Positions 17,896-25,124 of a DNA stretch of 64,000 bases are shown here, piece by piece (within the stretch, counting starts at the first letter, position 1; each line of letters begins with the position of its first letter). Below the pieces are notes generated by a model that was not told the origin of the DNA, did no database searches, and worked only from the letters and a program-made list of their open reading frames with translations. The translations under genes were made by a program, and so were the position numbers. Source of the DNA: Streptomyces sp. NBC_01723 (GTDB lineage: Bacteria; Actinomycetota; Actinomycetes; Streptomycetales; Streptomycetaceae); contig NZ_CP109171.1 in assembly GCF_036246005.1 (NCBI RefSeq), positions 2,778,001 through 2,842,000 on the forward strand, read 5' to 3'.

Positions 17896-18660
17896 TCAGC
17901 GCGTGGCGGAGGCCCGGCCCCTGCGGTACAGAATCGCTCCGCCGGCGATCAGCACGGCACCCGCGGCCGCGGCGCCCAGCGTGCCCTCACTGCCGGTCTC
18001 GGCCAGGACGGGCGGCTGCTCCGTCTGCGGGGCGGGCGGAGTCTTCTCCTCCTCGGCGGGCGGCGGGGGCTCCTCCTCGCTCGGCGGCGGGGGCGGCTCC
18101 TCCTCGTCCGTGGGCGGGGTGGTGGGGGGCGGCGGCTCCTCCTCGCCGTAGCCGGGGGGCTCCTCCGAGCGGTTCTCGCACTCGTTGCCGAAGACCGGGT
18201 TGAGCGCGGCGATCACGTCGACCGTGTTGCCGCAGAGGTTGACCGGCACCTCGATCGGGAGCTGCACGGCGTTGCCGGAGCCGACGCCCGGCGAACCCAC
18301 GGCGGTGCCGCTCGCGTCGGCGCCGCTCCCACCGGTGCCGGAAGCGTCGGTGTCGGATGCGTCGGTGTCGGACGGGACGGACGTGTCCTCGCCGGAGCCG
18401 CTCTTCTTGTGCTCGTCCGAGTCGTTCTCGCACTCGTTGCCGAAGGCGGGGTTGAGCGCCGCGATCACGTCGACCGTGTTGCCGCAGACGTTCACCGGTA
18501 CGTCGACCGGGGCCTGGAGGGCGTTGCCGGACGCGACGCCCGGCGAGTTCTTGGCGGCTCCGTCCGCTTGCGAGTCGGCCAGGGCGGGGCTGCCGCACAG
18601 GGAAAGGATGCCCGTCGCGGCGGCAGCCGCGACCATCCCCCTGCTCAGAGTCTGTCGCAC
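17896..18660 (-). CDS. chpA: long chaplin with two chaplin domains and a sortase motif (ChpA position)
   Basis: 254 residues from GTG 18660 after AGGAAG. Signal peptide to about residue 28; chaplin domain 1 at 34-80 (Cys59, Cys77) and domain 2 at about 118-163 (Cys143, Cys161). The two are joined by a Ser/Asp/Thr/Gly linker. A Pro/Glu-rich wall-spanning spacer (about 165-215) precedes LAETG (219-223), a membrane helix and a basic tail, the standard sorting signal for class E sortase in Streptomyces. Long chaplins are covalently linked to peptidoglycan and help seed short-chaplin fibres. The symbol follows the recalled chpA-chpD-rdlA-rdlB order. Confidence 0.93.
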   Translation of the reverse strand: MRQTLSRGMVAAAAATGILSLCGSPALADSQADGAAKNSPGVASGNALQAPVDVPVNVCGNTVDVIAALNPAFGNECENDSDEHKKSGSGEDTSVPSDTDASDTDASGTGGSGADASGTAVGSPGVGSGNAVQLPIEVPVNLCGNTVDVIAALNPVFGNECENRSEEPPGYGEEEPPPPTTPPTDEEEPPPPPSEEEPPPPAEEEKTPPAPQTEQPPVLAETGSEGTLGAAAAGAVLIAGGAILYRRGRASATR

Positions 18661-18797
18661 TCTCGTTGTCTTCCTGCTTGTAGAGGTGGCTGGAGAACCA
18701 TCCGGAGGACAGGCTGCGGAAAGGGGAAGAGCCGGCCCCGAACCAAAACAAGCTGGCCAAGGCCGGCCGTGACGCAGCCGGTCGGTGCGGAACGACG

Positions 18798-19025
18798 TCA
18801 GTCGTTCTCGCACTCGTTGCCGAACGCCGGGTTCAGCAGACCAACGACGTTGATGCTGTTGCCGCACACGTTGACGGGAACGTGGACGGGAACCTGGACG
18901 ACGTTGCCGGACAGGACGCCCGGGGAGCCGATCGCGGCGCCCTTGGCGTCGGCGTCGGCGAAGGCCGGGGCGGCCATGCCGAGAGCCATGATCGCGCCCG
19001 CGACGACGGCAGCGGTTTTCTTCAT
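18798..19025 (-). CDS. chpD: short chaplin (ChpD position)
   Basis: 75 residues. ATG 19025 follows GAAGGGA. Signal peptide to about residue 23 (APAFA-DAD), then one chaplin domain with GSPGVLSGNVVQVPVHVPVN, CGNSINVVGLLNPAFGNEC and a final END. It is nearly identical over the domain to the chaplin at 4838-5077. It lies upstream of the long chaplin on the same strand with 137 bp between them, so the two may be co-transcribed or separately promoted. The 288 bp upstream (19026-19313) carry no recognisable gene. Confidence 0.92.
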   Translation of the reverse strand: MKKTAAVVAGAIMALGMAAPAFADADAKGAAIGSPGVLSGNVVQVPVHVPVNVCGNSINVVGLLNPAFGNECEND

Positions 19026-19313
19026 GAAATTTCCCTTCTCTGCGGTCATGCCTGAATGGCGGCCGAAAAGCCGCGCGAGCACAGCATTGACGGCTCGCAC
19101 CATGACCTGCAGCCTGCAAACGAGGAATTGACGGCCGGAGCAACTACCGAACGTGGGACACCCCGAAATTCACTCGGATGCCTCACGACACGGCCCGGCC
19201 ATTCCCCCAGAAGAGCGACGACGTCAACCGCTTCTCGGCGAAACCCCGGCCCCGGAACGACCGGGCGGCCCACGGGGAAGTCAGCGGGCCACCCGGGCTG
19301 GGCGGGAGGGGAC

Positions 19314-19712
19314 TCAGTCCCGGCCCTCGCCGTTCGCCGACAGAACCGACAGGTCCTCCAGGACGTGCGACAGGGCGCCGTCCCGCTTGGCCTGCGTGGA
19401 GTTGTCCGCGCACTGCTGGTTCAGGTCGTCCGACAGGACGTTGATGTCCTGGACCGGCACGAGGTTAATGACGGCGGCGTTGATGTCCTCGACGCCCAGG
19501 CACGGCTTGTTCAGCGTGCCCTCGACCAGCGACAGCTGCGGGCTCATGTCGCCCTTGGTCGCCGAGTTGCCGAACGCCGACTTGGCGCCGTTGCCGTTGG
19601 CCACGGACGGCCCGTTGTCGTCCCCGATGGCAAGAGCCTGAGGAGCGGCCGCAGCCGACATGCCGATCACAGAAGCGGCAGCCGCCGCGGCGACCATTGC
19701 CTTCTTGAGCAC
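19314..19712 (-). CDS. rdlA: rodlin A
   Basis: 132 residues from GTG 19712, with AAAGGA upstream. A signal peptide ([20 protein letters not shown]) ends near ALA-IGD. The mature rodlin domain has [40 protein letters not shown] and [13 protein letters not shown] with two cysteines. Rodlins assemble with chaplins into the paired-rodlet layer of aerial hyphae and spores. It is divergent from rdlB, the known arrangement, and about three quarters identical to it by eye. Confidence 0.96.
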   Translation of the reverse strand: MLKKAMVAAAAAASVIGMSAAAAPQALAIGDDNGPSVANGNGAKSAFGNSATKGDMSPQLSLVEGTLNKPCLGVEDINAAVINLVPVQDINVLSDDLNQQCADNSTQAKRDGALSHVLEDLSVLSANGEGRD

Positions 19713-19756
19713 TTCGTGTTCCTTTCGTCGTAGCGACGCACTGTCCTACGGCCTCA

Positions 19757-19784
19757 TCAACCCGGTGCGCGATGATTGGTTTCG
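19757..19784 (-). promoter_or_regulatory. sigma-BldN-like promoter of rdlA
   Basis: On the minus strand: CGAAAC (19784-19779), 16 bp, GGTTGA (19762-19757). Each box matches 5 of 6 positions of the consensus I recall, with exact spacing; it lies 44 bp before the start codon. Confidence 0.62.
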
Positions 19785-19901
19785 GGCGTTCACCCGGTTG
19801 GGCCCCCACCGGATCCCGGAACAGGTCACTCGGATCGCCGGAATACCGGTGGAATCAAGGAGCCGTACAGACTTCCCGTGTCCGCCGACCGAGTGAACGG
19901 G

Positions 19902-19929
19902 AGAAACCCGGCCGGACTCGTGGAGTTGA
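19902..19929 (+). promoter_or_regulatory. sigma-BldN-like promoter of rdlB
   Basis: AGAAAC (19902-19907), 16 bp, AGTTGA (19924-19929). The -10 matches 5 of 6, the -35 4 of 6; it lies 45 bp before the GTG start, the same geometry as at rdlA. Confidence 0.55.
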
Positions 19930-19974
19930 CCAGGGCGCTCCGGTGGACGGGGTTTCCTCAGAAAGGACTGGCCA

Positions 19975-20376
19975 GTGATCAAGAAGGTAGCCGCCTACGC
20001 GGCGATCGCCGCCTCCGTCATGGGCGCCTCCGCTGCCGCGGCCCCGCAGGCGATGGCGATCGGCGACGACAGCGGGCCCGTCTCGGCCAACGGGAACGGG
20101 GCCTCGCAGTACTTCGGCAACTCGGCGACCCACGGCAACATGAGCCCGCAGATGGCGCTCATCCAGGGGTCGTTCAACAAGCCGTGCATCGCGGTCAGCG
20201 ACATCCCGGTCAGCGTCGTCGGACTGGTCCCGATCCAGGACATCCCGGTCCTGTCGGACGACCTGAACCAGCAGTGCGCGGAGAACTCCACGCAGACCAA
20301 GCGCGACGGTGCGCTGGCCCACCTGCTGGAGGACGTGTCGATCCTGTCGGCGAACGGCGAGGGCGGCAAGGGCTGA
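19975..20376 (+). CDS. rdlB: rodlin B
   Basis: 133 residues from GTG 19975 after GAAAGGA. A signal peptide ends near AMA-IGD (about residue 28). The rodlin domain has [40 protein letters not shown] and [18 protein letters not shown], with Cys71 and Cys101. With RdlA it is needed for rodlet formation in S. coelicolor. It is convergent with the acyl-CoA ligase and shares a terminator with it. Confidence 0.96.
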   Translation: MIKKVAAYAAIAASVMGASAAAAPQAMAIGDDSGPVSANGNGASQYFGNSATHGNMSPQMALIQGSFNKPCIAVSDIPVSVVGLVPIQDIPVLSDDLNQQCAENSTQTKRDGALAHLLEDVSILSANGEGGKG

Positions 20377-20385
20377 CATCGGCCG

Positions 20386-20422
20386 AGGGGCGGGCCGCCG
20401 GGCACAACGGCGGTCCGCCCCT
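20386..20422. terminator. bidirectional terminator between rdlB and acyl-CoA ligase
   Basis: 15-bp arms (20386-20400, 20408-20422) with one G-U pair and a 7-nt loop, between stop codons at 20376 and 20431. Confidence 0.85.
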
Positions 20423-20430
20423 TTCGCGTG

Positions 20431-22359
20431 TCAGCGCCCGGGCGGCGCGTACAGGGCCTCGATGTCGTCCGCGTACGCCGCGACGGCCGCGTGCCGCTTC
20501 ACCTTCAGCGACGGGGTCAGCAGCCCGTTCTCCTCGGTGAACTCGCCCTCGACCAGCCGGAAGGCGCGGATCGACTCGGCCCGGGAGACCGCCGCGTTGG
20601 CGTGGTCCACGGCCTTCTGGACATCGGCCCGCATCCTCTCGTCCCGTACGACCTCGGACATCGGGGTGTCGGCGGGCAGCTTGCGCACCGACAGCCAGTG
20701 GGCGACGGCGTCCGGGTCGAGGGTGATCAGGGCGCCGACGAACGGGCGGTTGTCGCCGACGACGAGGCACTGCGCGACGGGCGGGCGGCTGCGCAGGCGG
20801 TCCTCCAGGACGGCCGGGGAGACGTTCTTGCCGCCGGAGGTGACCAGCAGGTCCTTCTTGCGGCCGGTGATGGTGAGGTAGCCGTCGTCGTCGAGGGAGC
20901 CGAGGTCGCCGGTGGCGAACCAGCCGTCGGTGAGGGCCGCGTCGGTGGCCTCCGGGTTGCCCCGGTAGGCGCCGAAGACGATGCCGCCCTTGACGAGCAC
21001 CTCGCCGTCGTCCGCGATGCGCACGGAGGTACCGGGGACGGGCGGACCGACGGTGCCGGGACGGGGGCCGAGCGGCGGGACGATGGTGGCGGCGGCGGTG
21101 GTCTCGGTGAGGCCGTAGCCCTCGTAGACCATGATTCCGGCGGCGTAGAAGAAGAGGTTGAGGTCGCGGTCGAGCGGGGAGCCGCCGCTGATGGCGTAGC
21201 GCATGCGGCCGCCCAGTTCGGCCCGCACCCGCCGGTAGACCAGCAGGTCGTACAGGGCCCAGCCGGCCCACAGGCCGAGGGCGGGGCCCTTGCCGCGGCC
21301 GAGGAAGCGTTCCAGGTGGGCGCCGCCGAAGCGGACGGCGAGGCGGTGGGCGCGCTCGAAGGAGGCGCCGCGGCCGATCTTCTCGGCGGTCGCCCGGCCG
21401 GTGTCGTGGATCTTCTCGAAGAGGTACGGGACGCCGACCAGGAAGGTGGGGCGGAACGACTTGAGCGCGGGGCGCAGTTCGTCGGGCCTGATGCTCGGGA
21501 AGTGACCGATCTCGATGCGGGCCAGCAGGCAGGCGATCTGGATCGTGCGGCCCAGGATGTGGGCGAGCGGCAGGAAGAGGAGCGTCGAGGCGGTCTGGCC
21601 GGTGACCTCCTTGAAGATCGGGTGCAGCAGCTCGACCGTGTTGGCGGCCTCGGCGTGCAGGTTGGCGTGGGTGAGGACGCAGCCCTTGGGGCGGCCGGTA
21701 GTGCCGGAGGTGTAGCAGACGGTCGCCACCGCGTCCGGGGTCAGGGCGGTGCGGCGTTTGGTGACCTCCTCGTCGCTCACGCCCAGGCCGAGGGCGGTGA
21801 GGTCGGCGAGCGCGCCCGCGTCGAGTTCCCAGACGCGCGGGCGTTCGGGGTGGGCGGCGGTGCCGGCCAGGACGGCGGCGGTGTTGGCGGCGGTCTCGGT
21901 GACGAGGTGCCGGGCGCCCGAGTCGCGGACGATCCACTCGACCTGGTCGGCGGAGGAGGTGGCGTAGACGGGGACGGTCTGGCCGCCGGCCGCCCAGATC
22001 GCGAAGTCCAGGACGGTCCACTCGTAGCGGGTGCGGGACATGACGGCGACCCGTCCGCCCGGTTCCAGGCCGGCCGCGATCAGGCCCTTGGCCACCGCGG
22101 TCACCTCGCGGGCGAACCCGGCCGCGGTGACGGGCCGCCAGGCGCCGTTCTCCTCGCGACGCAGGACCACCGCGTCGGGGGCCTCGGCGGCGTTGGTGAA
22201 CGGGATGTCGGCGGTGCTGCCGGTGGCGGGACGGGGCGCGAGGGGTGCGGTGCGGGCCTCGCGGACGGCACCGTAGGCGTCCCTGACGGTCTCGGTGCTC
22301 GCGCGGGACACCGGGCCACCGCGGTTTCTCGCCCGTTTCAGGTCCTTGCGTACGCCCAT
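20431..22359 (-). CDS. long-chain fatty acid-CoA ligase (AMP-forming, FadD15-like)
   Basis: 642 residues. It activates fatty acids to acyl-CoA through an acyl adenylate. Signature regions: A3 loop YTSGTTGRPKGCVLTH (about 215-230), GYGLTETTAA, TGDLGSLDDDGYLTITGRKK and SGGKNVSP. The length is normal for bacterial FACS. ATG 22359 is the clear start. A pair of identical-half palindromes lies 55-84 bp upstream and is probably bound by a TetR-type fatty-acid regulator encoded elsewhere. Confidence 0.93.
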   Translation of the reverse strand: MGVRKDLKRARNRGGPVSRASTETVRDAYGAVREARTAPLAPRPATGSTADIPFTNAAEAPDAVVLRREENGAWRPVTAAGFAREVTAVAKGLIAAGLEPGGRVAVMSRTRYEWTVLDFAIWAAGGQTVPVYATSSADQVEWIVRDSGARHLVTETAANTAAVLAGTAAHPERPRVWELDAGALADLTALGLGVSDEEVTKRRTALTPDAVATVCYTSGTTGRPKGCVLTHANLHAEAANTVELLHPIFKEVTGQTASTLLFLPLAHILGRTIQIACLLARIEIGHFPSIRPDELRPALKSFRPTFLVGVPYLFEKIHDTGRATAEKIGRGASFERAHRLAVRFGGAHLERFLGRGKGPALGLWAGWALYDLLVYRRVRAELGGRMRYAISGGSPLDRDLNLFFYAAGIMVYEGYGLTETTAAATIVPPLGPRPGTVGPPVPGTSVRIADDGEVLVKGGIVFGAYRGNPEATDAALTDGWFATGDLGSLDDDGYLTITGRKKDLLVTSGGKNVSPAVLEDRLRSRPPVAQCLVVGDNRPFVGALITLDPDAVAHWLSVRKLPADTPMSEVVRDERMRADVQKAVDHANAAVSRAESIRAFRLVEGEFTEENGLLTPSLKVKRHAAVAAYADDIEALYAPPGR

Positions 22360-22413
22360 GTCGGCTCCCGGTCGCTGATCGGCTGGCGTTGTGTCGTGCG
22401 CACCCAGACTTGC

Positions 22414-22443
22414 TTACTCCTGAGTAAACTTACTCAAGAGTAA
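22414..22443. promoter_or_regulatory. tandem TTACTC-N2-GAGTAA operator upstream of the acyl-CoA ligase
   Basis: Two perfect palindromes, TTACTCCTGAGTAA (22414-22427) and TTACTCAAGAGTAA (22430-22443), spaced 16 bp centre to centre. This is typical of a TetR-family dimer pair covering a promoter. The AT-rich block stands out against the surrounding GC-rich DNA. Confidence 0.8.
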
Positions 22444-22478
22444 GCATAGGTCAATGGGTGCGGCCGGACCGAGGCGCC

Positions 22479-24068
22479 TCAGGTCAGCCGGTTCGCCGTG
22501 CCGATCGCCTCGGCCAGTCGCCGGACGTCCTCGTCCTCGGTACGGCCGGCCAGAGAGCCGGCGCGCTCGGCGAGTTCACCGAGGCCGGGCGCGCCCGGCA
22601 GGGAGCCGTGTCGGGTGTCGCCGTCGTAGGAGGACGAGGAGGACGAGGAGGACGAGGACCGGAGCGCGTCCGCGAAGTACGCGGCGGTCGCGGTGACCCG
22701 CAGGCCACGGTCCGCCTCCCAGACCGAGTCGCCGAGGGCGTCGGTCTCCACGTCGCCGGACTCCTCGTGCGGGGTCCGGCTGTCGGGGTCGAGCCAGCGG
22801 ACGGTGGCCGTCGCGAGGTGTCCGTCGGCGCCGGGCCGGGTGCGCACGGCGTACAGCGCGGTGACGGTGTGGCCGGGGCCCACCTCGCCGCCGTCGACGC
22901 GGTCGTCGCGGAAGTCCTCGTCGGGCACCTGCCGGTTGTCGTAGCCGACGAGGCGGAACTCGGCGACCGTCTCCGGGTCGAAGGCGACCTGGGCCTTGGC
23001 GTCGCGGGCGGTCAGCTCGATGTGGCGCGGGAGTTGCTCGCAGAAGACCTCGCGGGCGTCCTCGGCGTCCGAGACGTACGTGGTGTGGCCGTCGCCCTTG
23101 TCGGCGAGGCGTTCCATCAGGGCGTCGCCGTAGTCGCTGCCGACGCCGACCCCGAAGAGGGTGATGCCGTGCTCGCGGCGCTCGTCCGCGATGCGTTCGA
23201 GGATGGTGTCCGCGTCGGTGTCACCGGTGTTGGCCAGGGCGTCGGAGACGAGGACGACGCGGTTGGTGGCGCCCCCGCGGCGGCCCTCGACGGCGGTGTC
23301 GTAGCCGGTCTCGACGCCCGCGCCGAGGTTGGTGGACTCGGTCGGCTCCAGGCTGTCGATCGCGTCGTGGACCCGGCCGCGGTGATCGCCGAGCCGGGTC
23401 ATCGGCAGCACCGTCTCGGCCTCGTCGCTGAAGGTGACGAGCGCGACCGAGTCGTCGTCGCGCAGCTGGTCGGTCATGGTGGCGAGGGAATCCTGGGCGA
23501 GGTCCAGACGGCCGGGCTCACCCATCGAGCCGGAGACGTCGATGACGAACGTCAGTGCGGCGGGCGGGCGTTCGCCGCGCTGCTCGGCGGTGCGGGTGGC
23601 GAGGCCCACGCGGACCAGCGACCAGTCCTCCTCCTCGGTGCGGGCGCCGTCCACGCTCACCGTGAAGCCGTCGCCGTCGGGACGGTCGTAGTCCTGGCGG
23701 AAGCTGTTGACGAACTCCTCGGGCCGGACCGTCGACGGGTCGGGCAGCCGGCCCTCGGAGAGGGTGCGGCGGGCGTAGCCGTAGGAGGCGGTGTCCACGT
23801 CGAGGGCGAAGGTGGAGAGGTGATCGGGGTCGGGGGCGACCTCCCGGGAGTCGCCGTTGCCTTCCGTCTCCCCGGCCTCCCCGGTGGATGTGCCGCCGCG
23901 TGGGCCGTCGGGCGCGGGCGCGTAGCCGCCGCCCCGTGAGTCGGCGGCGGTGTCCTTCGCCCCCTGGGCCGCGTCGTCCCCTCCCCCGCAGCCGGTGAGC
24001 AGCAGGCCGCCCGCCGCCGTGAGCGCGAGCAGCGCGCCGACCGGCCTTCGTGTCCGGTACCGCTTCAT
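22479..24068 (-). CDS. von Willebrand factor A-domain lipoprotein (YfbK/DUF3520-like)
   Basis: 529 residues. A lipoprotein signal ends in LLLTGC (Cys27), followed by a Gly/Asp/Glu linker. A conserved N-terminal vWA-associated segment (HLSTFALDVDTASYGYARRT) precedes the vWA domain with an intact MIDAS start, FVIDVSGSMG (about residue 178), plus TNLGAG and VVLVSDALAN. The C-terminal part matches the DUF3520 region, interrupted by a ten-serine run. Such proteins are anchored outside the membrane and bind ligands through a metal ion; the ligand is unknown. Confidence 0.87.
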   Translation of the reverse strand: MKRYRTRRPVGALLALTAAGGLLLTGCGGGDDAAQGAKDTAADSRGGGYAPAPDGPRGGTSTGEAGETEGNGDSREVAPDPDHLSTFALDVDTASYGYARRTLSEGRLPDPSTVRPEEFVNSFRQDYDRPDGDGFTVSVDGARTEEEDWSLVRVGLATRTAEQRGERPPAALTFVIDVSGSMGEPGRLDLAQDSLATMTDQLRDDDSVALVTFSDEAETVLPMTRLGDHRGRVHDAIDSLEPTESTNLGAGVETGYDTAVEGRRGGATNRVVLVSDALANTGDTDADTILERIADERREHGITLFGVGVGSDYGDALMERLADKGDGHTTYVSDAEDAREVFCEQLPRHIELTARDAKAQVAFDPETVAEFRLVGYDNRQVPDEDFRDDRVDGGEVGPGHTVTALYAVRTRPGADGHLATATVRWLDPDSRTPHEESGDVETDALGDSVWEADRGLRVTATAAYFADALRSSSSSSSSSSYDGDTRHGSLPGAPGLGELAERAGSLAGRTEDEDVRRLAEAIGTANRLT

Positions 24069-24242
24069 CGTCCCTACCCCCTGGTTCCGTTGACCGACGT
24101 ACGTGACTGTGACGGCGGAGCGGGGCGGAACGTGCGGGACGGGGCGTCACGGGTGCGTCTCGAAGTGGGCACGGCGGCGTGCCGGCGAGACCGGTGGGTG
24201 ACCCTCCGGTGACCGGACCGAAGTACGGCCGGGCCTGTCGGC

Positions 24243-25124
24243 CTAGGAGACCACGTCCTTGCGGGAGAAGTTCCTGAAGGCCAGGGCGAACAGGACCAGC
24301 GCGTACGTCACCGAGAGCGAGGTGCCCTGGATCAGGCGGGTCCAGTCCAGCTCGGGGCGGACCGTGTCCAGCCAGGCGTACTGCCAGTGGGCGGGCAGGA
24401 AGTCGCGCCAGTCGCCGAGGGCGGTCACCTCGTCCAGGACGTTGCCGATGATGGTCAGGCCGACCGCGCCGCCGACCGCGCCGAGCGGGGCGTCCGTCTT
24501 GGTGGAGAGCCAGAACGCCAGCGCGGCGGTGACCAGTTGCGAGACGAAGACGTACGCCACCGTGAGGGCGAGGCGCTCGGCGGCGGTGCCGGTGGGCAGG
24601 CTGCCGCCGGTGGGCAGTTCCAGCGGGCCCCAGCCGTAGGCGGCGGTGCCGACGGCGAGGGCGACCAGGGGCAGCAGGACGATCGCGGCGAGGCTGAGGG
24701 TGAGGGCGACGACCAGCTTGGACCAGAGCAGGCGGGCGCGGGGTACCGGCGCGGCGAGCAGGTAGCGCAGGGAGGACCAGCCGGCCTCGGAGGCGACCGT
24801 GTCCCCGAAGAACAGGGCGACGGGCACGACGAGCAGGAAGCCCGCGGAGGCGAACAGGTTCACCGCGGCGAAGTTCGCCCCCGACGCGGTGGCCGAGTCC
24901 ATCAGGCTGACCTGGTTGTTCGACCCGCCCGGCTCGCCGCCGATCCGGAAGGCGACGAGGAGCACGAACGGGAGGGCGAAGAGGATGCCGCCCATGACGA
25001 GGGTGCGCCGCCGCTTCAGCTGCCGGACCATTTCGACCCGGACGGGCAGCGTGCGGCCCGCGCGGTAGCCCTCGGCGACCTCCTGGGCGCCGGTGGGCTC
25101 GGCGCGGTCGGCCAGCGTGCTCAT
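24243..25124 (-). CDS. ABC transporter permease
   Basis: 293 residues with about six membrane segments after a 35-residue cytoplasmic N-terminus. It looks like an ABC-2 type permease: FFGDTVASEAGWSSLRYLLA, then PVPRARLLWSKLVVA. The start ATG (25124) overlaps the stop of the upstream fused hydrolase/ATPase gene by 4 bp, so they form one transporter. The substrate is unknown. Confidence 0.88.
   Translation of the reverse strand: MSTLADRAEPTGAQEVAEGYRAGRTLPVRVEMVRQLKRRRTLVMGGILFALPFVLLVAFRIGGEPGGSNNQVSLMDSATASGANFAAVNLFASAGFLLVVPVALFFGDTVASEAGWSSLRYLLAAPVPRARLLWSKLVVALTLSLAAIVLLPLVALAVGTAAYGWGPLELPTGGSLPTGTAAERLALTVAYVFVSQLVTAALAFWLSTKTDAPLGAVGGAVGLTIIGNVLDEVTALGDWRDFLPAHWQYAWLDTVRPELDWTRLIQGTSLSVTYALVLFALAFRNFSRKDVVS

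Noticed and set aside
22627..22660. GAGGAC-type repeat as a possible regulatory element
   Set aside because: It encodes the ten-serine run in the vWA lipoprotein; explained as low-complexity coding sequence.
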